Shown here: piece after piece, positions 1 through 7,423 of the stretch
Layout of the letters: the number at the start of each line of letters is the position of its first letter
Numbering within the stretch: the first letter of the stretch is position 1
Assembly (NCBI GenBank): GCA_016210375.1
Contig: JACQUH010000082.1
Coordinates: forward strand, 1 to 22,645
Source of the DNA: Chloroflexota bacterium
Lineage (GTDB): Bacteria > Chloroflexota > Dehalococcoidia > Lucifugimonadales > JACPCL1
DNA: 22,645 nucleotides
Direction of reading: 5' to 3'
The notes under the pieces: generated by a model
Database searches by the model: none
The model's input: only the letters and a program-made list of their open reading frames with translations
What the model was told of the DNA's origin: nothing
Translations under genes and position numbers: made by a program

Positions 1-85
1 CGCAGGGGATGTCGCAGTGGGCGTGGGCCACCCTGGGGGACAGGATGCCGTGGGCGAACCTGGAAACGGTGCTGGCTAGGGTCAT
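1..85 (-). CDS. sodN: Nickel superoxide dismutase, N-terminal fragment (cut by window edge)
   Basis: Reading leftward from an ATG at 85-83, 28 codons are present before the window ends. The first 22 residues look like a short propeptide ending in VAHA. They are followed by HCDIPC, and the last visible base is the G that would open a glycine codon. H-C-D-x-P-C-G is the nickel hook of Ni-SOD, in which the mature N-terminal His and two Cys bind Ni after the propeptide is cut off. Ni-SOD converts superoxide to hydrogen peroxide and oxygen. A GGAGG at 95-91 lies five bases before the ATG and supports this start. A maturation-protease-like gene is transcribed divergently next door, which strongly supports the call. 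Only about a quarter of the protein is visible, so the helical core cannot be checked. Confidence 0.85.
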   Translation of the reverse strand, partial: MTLASTVSRFAHGILSPRVAHAHCDIPC

Positions 86-177
86 GCTTTCCTCCGTTGC
101 TAATGTGTCCGCAGACGTATAAGCTTACCGCAACGCGGCCTTCCCAGCAACAGGACTGGTGCGTTAGAACCAGGCAA

Positions 178-651
178 ATGGTGTCATCTTCAACAGTCCA
201 GCGCATCGCCAGAGCCGCTTGCGTCACCGTGCAGGGCAATAGCATGGTCCCTGCCCTGGGGCCAGGGCATCGCGTCCTGGTGGACTGCCGGGCCTACCGC
301 GACGCTCCGCCTGCCAGGGGCGACGTGGTGCTGTTCCGCCACCACCTGCCGGAAATGGGTGACTTCCTGAAGCGCATTGTGGCGTTGCCCGGGGAGCACG
401 TCCACCTGAAGGAGGGACAGGTCTTCATCAATGGCGTGGCCCTGGAGGAGCGGTATGCCTCGTCGCCCACGGCAGCGCCTCCCGGCACGCCCTCGCAGTG
501 GTTCGTAGGCGAAGGCCAGTACTTCGTCCTGGGAGACAACCGGGGGGACAGCTACGATAGCCGCCGCTTCGGGCCCGTGGATGCCGGGCAGATACTCGGC
601 AAAGCGTGGCTGCGCCTGTGGCCCCCCAGGGCATGGGGGAGCATACGATAG
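178..651 (+). CDS. sodX: S26-family signal peptidase, probable Ni-SOD maturation protease
   Basis: This is a small serine/lysine-dyad peptidase of the signal peptidase I fold. Counting from the ATG at 178 (157 residues), the nucleophile motif GNSM places Ser22. The general-base motif DFLKRIVALPGE places Lys65. The conserved box LGDNRGDSYDSRRFG follows near residue 120. No N-terminal membrane anchor is visible, unlike housekeeping LepB, so a soluble cytoplasmic enzyme is expected. That fits the SodX type, which removes the Ni-SOD propeptide. The divergent sodN fragment begins 92 bases away and is the obvious substrate. In-frame TTG 97 and ATG 103 would add 25-27 residues of unrelated sequence and crowd the sodN promoter, so 178 is preferred, although its ribosome-binding site is weak. 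Confidence 0.82.
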   Translation: MVSSSTVQRIARAACVTVQGNSMVPALGPGHRVLVDCRAYRDAPPARGDVVLFRHHLPEMGDFLKRIVALPGEHVHLKEGQVFINGVALEERYASSPTAAPPGTPSQWFVGEGQYFVLGDNRGDSYDSRRFGPVDAGQILGKAWLRLWPPRAWGSIR

Positions 652-654
652 CCC

Positions 655-684
655 TTGACTTTTCATGCTCCTGTGAGAAACAAT
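655..684 (+). promoter_or_regulatory. Possible promoter of the aquaporin gene
   Basis: TTGACT at 655-660 and AACAAT at 679-684 are separated by 18 bases and lie about 80 bases before the aquaporin start. The -35 match is good and the -10 match is only four of six, so this is tentative. Confidence 0.3.
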
Positions 685-763
685 GCCTCCGCCCGACAGA
701 CCTGGCATTGAACGTCACGGCGCCGTCCGTAACGCATGACCAGTAGACTGAAAGGGGACGGCA

Positions 764-1474
764 ATGGCTGATTTCCTTGGCTTTGGCGACCTCTCCAGGG
801 GCGACGCCTGGCGCGCCGCCGTAGCGGAGCTCATCGGCGTTACGCTCTTTGTCTTCGTGGGCGCGGGCACCGTGGTGTCCAGCGGCATGCTGGTGGATGG
901 CCTGGACCCGGCTCGCTTGGTAGCTATCGCCCTGGCTCACGGCCTCGCCATCGCCATTATGGTGGCCGCCACGGCCCACATCTCCGGCGGCCACATTAAC
1001 CCCGCTGTCACCGTGGCCGCCATCGTCACCCGCAAGATGGGCCTGGCCAAAGGGGCGATGTACGTCGTCGCCCAACTTATCGGCGCAGCCCTGGGAGCCT
1101 ACCTCCTGGCCGCCACCATACCCGATGCCAAAGCAGCCGGCCTGGGCGCCCATGCCCTGGGCAACGGCGTGACAGCGGGGGCGGGCCTGGTCATTGAGAC
1201 GATCCTCACCTTTGTGCTGGTCTTCGTTGTTTTCGCGACGGCTATAGACACCCGGGGCCCGGGCAACCTGGCCCCCTTCGCCATCGGCACTGCCGTTCTG
1301 GTCATCCACCTCATCGCAGTGCCGCTGACGGGGGCCTCGGTGAACCCAGCCCGCAGCTTCGGCCCGGCCCTGGTCTCTGGCCAGTGGGCAAACCACTGGG
1401 TCTACTGGGCAGGGCCCCTTGTGGGTGGCTCCGTAGCCGGCATCGTGTACCAGACCGTTTTCGCCAGGAAGTGA
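764..1474 (+). CDS. Aquaporin (MIP family channel)
   Basis: This 236-residue, six-helix channel carries both half-helix signatures: HINPAV (Asn79-Pro80-Ala81) and VNPARSFG (Asn194-Pro195-Ala196, with Arg197 of the selectivity filter). His182 in helix 5, in the stretch VIHLIAVPLTG, aligns with His174 of E. coli AqpZ, which suggests a water-type pore rather than a glycerol-type pore. The helix 2 filter position appears to be His59 (ALAHGL) where AqpZ has Phe43, so the filter would read His/His/Ala/Arg. The start is supported by GAAAGGGGACGGC just before the ATG. It lies 112 bases after sodX on the same strand, so it may be co-expressed, or use the weak promoter at 655. Membrane location is certain; substrate is not. 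AqpZ-like water channel is the default, and peroxide transport is a hypothesis. Confidence 0.9.
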   Translation: MADFLGFGDLSRGDAWRAAVAELIGVTLFVFVGAGTVVSSGMLVDGLDPARLVAIALAHGLAIAIMVAATAHISGGHINPAVTVAAIVTRKMGLAKGAMYVVAQLIGAALGAYLLAATIPDAKAAGLGAHALGNGVTAGAGLVIETILTFVLVFVVFATAIDTRGPGNLAPFAIGTAVLVIHLIAVPLTGASVNPARSFGPALVSGQWANHWVYWAGPLVGGSVAGIVYQTVFARK

Positions 1475-1518
1475 AGGCGCGGTTCTGTTTGCCTTGCAGT
1501 GGTGGTGGCAACCCCTGG

Positions 1519-1690
1519 CACGATGGGTCGTGAACGAAACAACCCAACCCCCTTAGACCCCCTTCCCGCACGGGAAGGGGGATATTGTAAACGTGAGTAT
1601 CTGAACACGGGCTTTGCCGTGTTCAGATACTCACGACAGGAACATCCCCATTACGGTTGCGGAGAGGCGGACAAGAGGGGGAGAGGTCAG
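1519..1690. repeat. Intergenic family I element, copy A, with central hairpin
   Basis: The left end GATGGGTCGTGAACGAAACA is followed by C-rich runs, a small hairpin CCCTTCCCG/CGGGAAGGG, a long central hairpin and a G-rich right end closing with GGGGGAGAGGTCAG. The central hairpin pairs 1593-1610 with 1617-1634, a perfect 18 bp with a six-base loop. The copy fills most of the gap between the convergent aquaporin and mutase genes, so it could also end transcription in both directions. No gene is visible inside. Confidence 0.75.
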
Positions 1691-1709
1691 AACCACAATG
1701 CAAAAGCCC

Positions 1710-3365
1710 CTACATTGCCGCCACAGGCCGCCACTCGCCCCAGACGCCGCGCAGCACATCGCTGATCTCCCCCAAAGTAGCGTAGGCCTCCACGCACTCC
1801 AGGACCAGGGGCATCGTGTTCTCCGCGCTGCGCGCTGCCTCTTGCAGGCGCGCCAGACGCGACCGCACCGCCCCGCTATCCCGGGAACGGCGCACCTGTT
1901 GCAGCCGCTCCACCTGCCGGCGCGCCTGCTCCGGGTCCACCCGCAGCACCTCTGGGATGGCCGGCTCCTCTGAGACATGCTCGTTGACACCCACGATAAC
2001 CCGCTTTTTGGCCTCCACCTGCCGCTGGAAGCGGTAAGCCGCCTCGGCGATCTCCTGCATCTGGTAGCCGCGCTCCAGGGCCGCTACCGCGCCGCCCATC
2101 GCTTCAATTCGCTCCATGTAGCGCGTCGCCTCCTGCTCCAGGCTATCCGTCAGGCTCTCCACGTAGTAGGAGCCTGCCAGGGGGTCCACGGTGTCCGTCA
2201 CGCCGCTCTCGTGGGCGATGACCTGCTGGGTGCGCAGAGAGAGCAGGGCCGACTCCTCGGTGGGCAGTCCCAGGGCCTCGTCGGAGGAGTTGACGTGCAG
2301 CGACTGGGCGCCGCCCAGGACTGCGGCCAGGGCCTGGAGCGTGCTGCGCACCGCGTTGACCGCCGGCTGCTGCGCCGTCAGCGTGACGCCCGCAGTCTGG
2401 ACGTGGAACCGCAGCATCCACGAGCGCGGGTCTCTGGCCCCCAGGCGCTGCCGGGCCAGGCGCGCCCACATGCGACGGGCCGCCCGGAACTTCGCTACCT
2501 CTTCCAGCAGGTCGCTCTGGGCCACAAAGAAGAAGGAGAGCTGCGGAAGGAAGGCGTCCGGCTGGAGGCCGGCCTCCCGCGCTGCCCGGGCGTAGGCCAG
2601 GGCGTTGGCGAAGGTGAAGGCCATCTCCTGGGCAGCCGTGGCCCCAGCCTCCCGCATGTGGTAGCCGCTGACGCTGATGGTGTTCCAGCTGGGCGACTCT
2701 TTGGCGCAGTAGGCAAACAGGTCGGTCACCAGGCGCAGGGATGGCCTGGGCGGGTAGATGTACGTCCCGCGGGCGATGTACTCCTTCAGGATGTCGTTCT
2801 GCACGGTGCCTCGCAGCCTGTCCAGGGGCACGCCTTGCTTTTTGGCCACGGCGATGTACAGGGCCAGCAGGACAGAGGCGGTGGCATTGATGGTCATGGA
2901 GGTGCTGACCTGGCCCAGGGGGATGCCATCAAAGAGCAACTCCATGTCCCGCAGAGAGCAGACCGGCACGCCTACCTTTCCCACTTCGCCCTGGGCCAGG
3001 GGATGGTCCGAGTCGTACCCCATCTGGGTGGGCAGGTCAAAGGCCACGGAGAGGCCCGTTTGCCCTTGCTCCAGAAGGTAGCGGTAGCGCCGGTTGGACT
3101 CCTCGGGTGAGGCGAAGCCGGAGTACTGGCGCATCGTCCAGGGGCGACCCCGGTACATATTCGGGTAGATGCCGCGAGTGAAGGGGTACTCCCCTGGGTA
3201 GCCCAGGTCCCGCTGGTAGTCCAGGCTGGGGATATCCTCCGGTGTGTACAGTGGCCCCACCTCAAGCCCGGAGGTGGTGGCGCGCCGTTCTGTGCGTTCC
3301 GGGCCGAGATTCAGAAACGGCTCCAGGGTCTCTCGCTGCCACTGCCCTTTGCTCTGGCTGGTCAT
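1710..3365 (-). CDS. Methylmalonyl-CoA mutase-type large (catalytic) subunit, without B12 domain
   Basis: The 551-residue chain is the acyl-CoA-binding TIM-barrel part of a B12-dependent acyl-CoA mutase, which interconverts (R)-methylmalonyl-CoA and succinyl-CoA. The start is the ATG at 3365, preceded by GGGGGAGG; an in-frame GTG at 3380 is less likely. Signatures include RQYSGF with Tyr81, SVAFDLPTQMGYDSDHP, QNDILKEYIARGTY with Arg199, SGYHM with His236, and the late QSLHVNSSDEALGLP. Tyr81 and Arg199 align with Tyr89 and Arg207 of the Propionibacterium enzyme. Isobutyryl-CoA mutase has Phe and Gln there, and 2-hydroxyisobutyryl-CoA mutase differs again, so methylmalonyl-CoA is the likely substrate. 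The chain stops where the cobalamin-binding domain would begin, so it needs a separate small subunit, not encoded in this window. It is convergent with the aquaporin gene. Confidence 0.93.
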   Translation of the reverse strand: MTSQSKGQWQRETLEPFLNLGPERTERRATTSGLEVGPLYTPEDIPSLDYQRDLGYPGEYPFTRGIYPNMYRGRPWTMRQYSGFASPEESNRRYRYLLEQGQTGLSVAFDLPTQMGYDSDHPLAQGEVGKVGVPVCSLRDMELLFDGIPLGQVSTSMTINATASVLLALYIAVAKKQGVPLDRLRGTVQNDILKEYIARGTYIYPPRPSLRLVTDLFAYCAKESPSWNTISVSGYHMREAGATAAQEMAFTFANALAYARAAREAGLQPDAFLPQLSFFFVAQSDLLEEVAKFRAARRMWARLARQRLGARDPRSWMLRFHVQTAGVTLTAQQPAVNAVRSTLQALAAVLGGAQSLHVNSSDEALGLPTEESALLSLRTQQVIAHESGVTDTVDPLAGSYYVESLTDSLEQEATRYMERIEAMGGAVAALERGYQMQEIAEAAYRFQRQVEAKKRVIVGVNEHVSEEPAIPEVLRVDPEQARRQVERLQQVRRSRDSGAVRSRLARLQEAARSAENTMPLVLECVEAYATLGEISDVLRGVWGEWRPVAAM

Positions 3366-3474
3366 GATGGCCTCCCCCACGGGCGACTACAGGCTGCTCC
3401 CATTCTAGGGGCTCGGGGGAAGGATTCCAACGCAGGGAATGCGTCTCTGGGCTTACGGGTGTGCTGCGTCCCCC

Positions 3475-3567
3475 CGACTGATTGTTATTGAACGATATAA
3501 CCTAACCCCTTCCCGATGCGGGAAGGGGGTTAGGGGGTTAGGTCAGACCAGGCAACGAAGCGTTAGA
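3475..3567. repeat. Family I element, copy B, compact form
   Basis: A left end TTATTGAACGATATAACC leads into CTAACCCCTTCCC, then GGGAAGGGGG, two GGGGGTTA-like units and TTAGGTCAG. The right tail GACCAGGCAACGAAGCGTTAG (3546-3566) recurs inverted, with few differences, at the left edge of copy I near 18780. This copy lacks the long central hairpin. It lies upstream of the mutase start and holds no gene. Confidence 0.65.
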
Positions 3568-3576
3568 AACACTACA

Positions 3577-3828
3577 CTAGTGTCCTGACAGGAGAACAAC
3601 CACCGTTATTGGTCTAGCTTTATTGCGGCTGTAGCGAGAGCCGGGCCGATGCCTCGGCCCTGTGCGGGCAGGCGGAAGGAGTGAGGGATTCTTCGCGAAG
3701 CGGAGCGCATCGAATCGGAAAGGTAGTTTGACCACTTCGCTCTAGGATGACAATTGCGTTTTCTGGCGAGCCGCTCCAAGAGCCGCCAACACGCCTTACA
3801 CGCACTTGAGTACATCTCAGGACACTAG
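3577..3828. mobile_element. Candidate MITE with TA-flanked terminal inverted repeats
   Basis: CTAGTGTCCTGA at 3577-3588 is the exact reverse complement of TCAGGACACTAG at 3817-3828. The two ends enclose about 230 bases with no credible coding sequence. If the TA inside each CTAG is the target duplication, the element proper runs 3580-3825 with GTGTCCTGA ends, which is the pattern expected of non-autonomous Tc1/mariner/IS630-type elements. A family II repeat lies inside. No transposase is present in the window. The rest of the gap between the mutase and the 803-residue protein gene (3366-3948) holds copy B and a promoter only. Confidence 0.6.
3681..3757. repeat. Family II dispersed repeat, copy 1
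   Basis: This 77-base stretch (GTGAGGGATTCTTCGCGAAG ... ACCACTTCGCTCTAGGATGA) matches 21061-21137 closely and at equal length. Weaker similarity extends leftward through a GGGCCG..CGGCCC stem. In reverse complement it begins GTCATCCTAGAGCGAAGTGG, a variant of the GTCATTCTGAGCGAAGCG motif seen at 18921. Confidence 0.7.
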
Positions 3829-3894
3829 CTATCGTGGCCAATGGCGTAGCTTTCGCCAACCAAGTCTGCAACAGTCGCAACGCCACTCCTTCGG

Positions 3895-3924
3895 TTGACC
3901 CGCCTGCCTGGGCACGCCTAGAAT
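3895..3924 (+). promoter_or_regulatory. Sigma-70-type promoter for the 803-residue protein gene
   Basis: TTGACC at 3895-3900 and TAGAAT at 3919-3924 are spaced by 18 bases. The predicted start near 3931 leaves a leader of about 18-27 bases before the candidate start codons. This is one of the best promoter matches in the window. Confidence 0.55.
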
Positions 3925-3948
3925 AGGGGACATGGTCAAGACCAAGCG

Positions 3949-6360
3949 GTGCAACCGATGATCATCCTCCGGCGCATCCTTGCCGTCCTTCTCGCCATCC
4001 TCTTCATCCCCCTTTTCCTCGTGGCCCTTATTGTCTTCCAGGCCAACTCCACTGTCTTCTCCGCCAGCTTCTACGTGGCTCAGCTCAGGAAGGCCGACCC
4101 CTTTAACTTCGCCTACGACCAGCTACTGCCCGCCGCCTTTGAAGAGCAGAGCAAAGCATGGCAAGAACGAGAGGCCAAGGGGTTACCCCAGAGCTTCCCC
4201 TTTGACCCCAGGGAGGTGCAGCCCCAGGCCACCGAGCTCCTGAAGACAACACTGCCGCCGGAGTGGCTGGAGGAGCAGGCCGAGGCCGTCATCCTGGCTA
4301 TGGCCCCCTATGCTGTGGGCGATACCGAGGCCTTTAACATCACCGTGCCCCTGGCCCCGGTTATCCAGAACCTGGGCGAGGGCATCAAGAAGCAGGCCGC
4401 CGACCCCAAGAACTACACCCTGGCCTTTGATAAAGCCATTGGCCCTGCCGTGGACGATGCCCTTGGAGACGCTGGCAAGCTCCCCCTGGGCATCACCATC
4501 AGGGGCCAGGACGTGACTGCTGCCGCCAGGCAGGTAGTCTCCCAGGAGTGGCTAGCCAGGACTACGGCCCAGGTCGTGGACCAGGTGGTCCCCTACGCCA
4601 CGGGCAAGGCGGACCACTTCGCCATCACCGTGGCCCTGAGCGACCGCGTGGAGGCCGCCGGGCCGCCCGTGAAGGACCTCCTGGCAAAGTCGGGGGTCTA
4701 CGAGGCCCTGGAGAGCCAGGAGTTCCGGGACGCGCTGGACACCCAGCTCAAGGACTTTGGGGCCTTGCCCTTTGGCGTTCGGCTCAGCGCCGACCAGCTC
4801 GCTGCCACGGCCAGGGAGTTGGCCCCGCCGGACTGGCTCAAGGCCCGGACGGAGCAGGTCGTGGATGCCCTGGTGCCCTATCTCTCCGGACGGGAAAAGG
4901 ACTTTGTGGTGGTCATCCTGCTCAAGGACCGCGTGGCCGTCGCTGCGCCCGTAGTGAAGAAGCTCCTTCGCGACACCAACGCCTACCAGCTCGCCTTTGA
5001 TGGCGTGGTGGACACGCTGGTCAAGGGGTCCGTGTCGGAGCCCATCGCCCTGCCCCTGGGCGCCACCGTGACGCCGGAGGAGGTGGGCGCCGTCCTGCGC
5101 CAGGCCCTGCCGCCTTCGTTCATCCAGGAGCAGGCGGAGAACGCCATTGACGAGATGGTCCCCTATCTGACCGGCCAGCACCTCTCCTTTCGCATCGCCA
5201 TCCCTCTAGCGATACCCAAGGAGGAGGCCCTCGGCGCTATAGAGTCCCTGGTCAGGAGCAAGCTGGAGCAGGCGTGGGGCAACCTGCCGCCCTGCTCCTT
5301 CAACCAGGCTGTGGAGCTGCTCACCCAGGCGGCGCCGGAAGCCCTGCCCTCGTGCCGGCCCATCCCCTATACCCTTGGCCAGATGAAGCAGGCCCTGGAC
5401 ATCCCGCCGGACTCCTCTGTTACCGAGGAAGACATCGCCCAGCAGCTTGGTGTGGACGTGGCGCTCCTTACCCAGGGCGTCACTTTCCAGTGGCTAGCCG
5501 ACAGCTTCGGTGACCTGCTGGCGCAGCAGGTCCGGCAGCTTGTGGGCGACGCCATCCCGGAGGAGTTCGTCTACACCGACGCCGACCTGCGCAAGACGCT
5601 GGGCGCCGCCGACGAAGAGCGGCTGGACAGCGTGCTCGCCTGGACACGCAGCGGCTACAAGTTCACGGACGCCGACCTGCGGGGCCGCCTGGACGCCGAG
5701 GGGCAGAAGACACTGGACAACGTCTTGAAGTGGACTCGGGAGGGGGTCCGGTATACCGACGCCGACCTCCGCGCCGACATCTCCCAGGATGGCAAGGATA
5801 CCGAGGCGCTGGAGACCTATGAGCAGGCGTTAGGGTATGTTCGGGAGGGCTTCATGTTTACCCAGGATGACCTGCGGGAGCAGATCGGCATGAGCGAGGA
5901 TGGACAGCAGGCCCTGGAGACCATGGACACGGCCCGCAAGGTGGTGGGGACGTTCCGCAAGCTGAGCTTCCTGGTGTACCTGGTGGTTGCGCCGCTCCTG
6001 GCGGGCATCGGTTTCCTGGGCGGCAGGAGCTGGCGCGGGCGGCTGGCCTGGGCCGCCGTGCCGCTGCTCCTGGCCTCGGCCCTGGCCTTTGCCCTCTTCG
6101 GCCCCGTCTACAATGCCCTGATCTGGCCCCTCATGGACGATGCCATCGCTCAGTCCATGCAGGACGCCGCCGGCGTCCAACTGTTGGCCCTGACCAAGGC
6201 CCAGGAGGTCGTGCGCTCCTTGTCCGACGCCATCGTGGGCGGCATGGCGCGGGTGGCCCTGCTGTTCTTGGTGCTCTCCATTGCCGGCCTGGCGGCCGTC
6301 GTTTTCTGGAAGGCCATACTCCGAGCGCAGGACGGCGTGGCCGTAACTCGGCCCCCTTAG
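3949..6360 (+). CDS. Unrecognised membrane-anchored protein with two kinds of internal repeat
   Basis: I do not recognise this 803-residue protein. An N-terminal hydrophobic helix (about 8-30) suggests an anchor with the following ~630 residues outside the membrane. That part contains four ~95-residue units, each with a segment like PPEWLEEQAE...VVPYLTG...F.I.I.L starting near residues 102, 199, 293 and 388. Four short motifs of the form Y/F-T-D-A-D-L-R follow near 542, 572, 603 and 637 (the last is FTQDDLR), spaced 30-34 residues. Three more membrane helices follow near 670-690, 698-718 and 768-790. Two Cys occur near 445-460. The start is GTG 3949 or ATG 3958; neither has a strong ribosome-binding site. 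It is a single gene behind its own promoter and convergent with the GYD gene. Coding bias and length make it a real gene; no function is proposed. Confidence 0.88.
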   Translation: MQPMIILRRILAVLLAILFIPLFLVALIVFQANSTVFSASFYVAQLRKADPFNFAYDQLLPAAFEEQSKAWQEREAKGLPQSFPFDPREVQPQATELLKTTLPPEWLEEQAEAVILAMAPYAVGDTEAFNITVPLAPVIQNLGEGIKKQAADPKNYTLAFDKAIGPAVDDALGDAGKLPLGITIRGQDVTAAARQVVSQEWLARTTAQVVDQVVPYATGKADHFAITVALSDRVEAAGPPVKDLLAKSGVYEALESQEFRDALDTQLKDFGALPFGVRLSADQLAATARELAPPDWLKARTEQVVDALVPYLSGREKDFVVVILLKDRVAVAAPVVKKLLRDTNAYQLAFDGVVDTLVKGSVSEPIALPLGATVTPEEVGAVLRQALPPSFIQEQAENAIDEMVPYLTGQHLSFRIAIPLAIPKEEALGAIESLVRSKLEQAWGNLPPCSFNQAVELLTQAAPEALPSCRPIPYTLGQMKQALDIPPDSSVTEEDIAQQLGVDVALLTQGVTFQWLADSFGDLLAQQVRQLVGDAIPEEFVYTDADLRKTLGAADEERLDSVLAWTRSGYKFTDADLRGRLDAEGQKTLDNVLKWTREGVRYTDADLRADISQDGKDTEALETYEQALGYVREGFMFTQDDLREQIGMSEDGQQALETMDTARKVVGTFRKLSFLVYLVVAPLLAGIGFLGGRSWRGRLAWAAVPLLLASALAFALFGPVYNALIWPLMDDAIAQSMQDAAGVQLLALTKAQEVVRSLSDAIVGGMARVALLFLVLSIAGLAAVVFWKAILRAQDGVAVTRPP

Positions 6361-6390
6361 AAACCATCTCCAGACTCGCTTTGGCGCCAC

Positions 6391-6612
6391 CCCCTAATGG
6401 TCTTGGACCGAACGACCTAACCCCCTCTGGCTCCCTCCTTCGTCCCGCTCAAGAGCTTGCCCTGAGCGCAGAGAAGGGACAGGCTCTTCCCGCACGGGAA
6501 GGGGGAGAAGATTGGTATGAATCGGTGTGATGCGGCAGTGCCGCATCACACCGATTCCTTAGTCTATCGTCCCCCTCTCCGATGCGGAGAGGGGGACGAT
6601 AGGGGGAGAGGT
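6391..6612. repeat. Family I element, copy C, with central hairpin
   Basis: The left end CTAATGGTCTTGGACCGAAC leads to CCTAACCCCCTC and a TTCCCGCACGGGAA hairpin. Then comes a long hairpin pairing 6519-6536 with 6540-6557: 18 bp, no mismatch, three-base loop AGT. A second small stem CCCCCTCTCCG/CGGAGAGGGGG and GGGGGAGAGGTT close the copy. It separates the convergent 803-residue-protein and GYD genes. The remaining gap bases (6361-6390 and 6613-6764) hold nothing I can assign. Confidence 0.78.
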
Positions 6613-6764
6613 TGGAGCCACACGAGCACAACTGTTTGGCCAAAGACCATCAAGAGGGAACCAAGAGCGTATTGAGACAGTTCTTAAGTAGCATGCCCGG
6701 CCCGCATCCCGGATGGCTAGCCCGCCAGTGGCCTCTGCCCAGGAGGCCAGGTGGGGCTAGGCAG

Positions 6765-7112
6765 TCACACCGCCTGGCCGCCCCCGGGAACCCTCAACTG
6801 CACTCCCGTCTCCAGTTCCGGCGACTGTTCCTCCTCCAGGGCCTCAAAACGTCCAACGGGGATGGTAGGCAGGGTGGTCACGTGGGCGCCCACTCTCACC
6901 CCCAGGTACAGCGAGAATACGGCAATGGTCTCATTGTCCCGGGCCTCCACGATGTTGACGTAGTCGTAGTCTCCCAGCACGGCGTACTGTCCCAAGAGCT
7001 GCACCCCCTGGATGTGAATGCTATCCTGGGCGTTGACGATGCTCTGGGGATCCCTGTATACCCGCTCCCGCCCGTCGGCGGTCAAGGTCAGCAGTTGAAT
7101 ATAGATTGGCAT
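6765..7112 (-). CDS. GYD-domain protein
   Basis: The predicted protein has 115 residues starting MPIYIQLLTLT. The ATG at 7112 is preceded by GGGGGAG with a three-base gap; a longer in-frame start would add 24 residues of unlike sequence. The motif LGDYDYVNIVEA in the middle is the G-D/Y-D signature of the GYD family (a small ferredoxin-like alpha/beta fold). The segment before it, SIHIQGVQLLGQYAVLG, matches the family's usual approach to that motif. A second half, VRVGAHVTTLPTIPVGRF, fits the family's final strand. The last ~20 residues are acidic and probably disordered. GYD proteins have no established biochemical role and occur alone in many bacteria and archaea, as here. No partner gene is evident. 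Confidence 0.85.
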   Translation of the reverse strand: MPIYIQLLTLTADGRERVYRDPQSIVNAQDSIHIQGVQLLGQYAVLGDYDYVNIVEARDNETIAVFSLYLGVRVGAHVTTLPTIPVGRFEALEEEQSPELETGVQLRVPGGGQAV

Positions 7113-7208
7113 CGGCTCCCCCTTGTTCCATTGCGAGTGAGGTGGTTCGAAAATGGACGTTATGCCGCACGGAGTGCACCACACCGTGAACGGCGCGGCT
7201 TCATGCCG

Positions 7209-7423
7209 CAGCCTTATGGTCTTTAACTAGATGCGCTTGCACTGCGGCTCTGACCTCTCCCCCTGTAGTCCCCCTCTCCGTAACGGAGAGGGGGGTGTTG
7301 TTATCGTGAGCATGTGAACACGGCAAAGCCGTGTTCATATGCTCACATTTGGGACCTTCCCCCTTCCCCCAGGGGAAGGAGGATCAAAGGGGTCAGGTTA
7401 TTTCGTTCATGACCATCAGGCTG
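7209..7423. repeat. Family I element, copy D, with intact terminal inverted repeats and wobble hairpin
   Basis: The ends CAGCCTTATGGTC (7209-7221) and GACCATCAGGCTG (7411-7423) are inverted repeats with one mismatch. Inside are CCCCCTCTCCG/CGGAGAGGGGG, a central hairpin pairing 7306-7324 with 7328-7346 (19 positions, one G-T wobble, loop AAA), and CCCCCTTCCCC/GGGGAAGGAGG. The right side reads GGTCAGGTTATTTCGTTCAT, the inverse of the family's left end. This 215-base copy shows the whole architecture most clearly. Confidence 0.8.

Noticed and set aside
428..1396. Long open frame on the minus strand across sodX and the aquaporin
   Set aside because: It is antisense to two well-supported genes, has low-complexity Gly/His/Gln content and no recognisable motif; it arises from high GC content.
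1977..3110. 377-residue plus-strand open frame inside the mutase
   Set aside because: Antisense shadow of the mutase, whose motifs are unambiguous on the minus strand.
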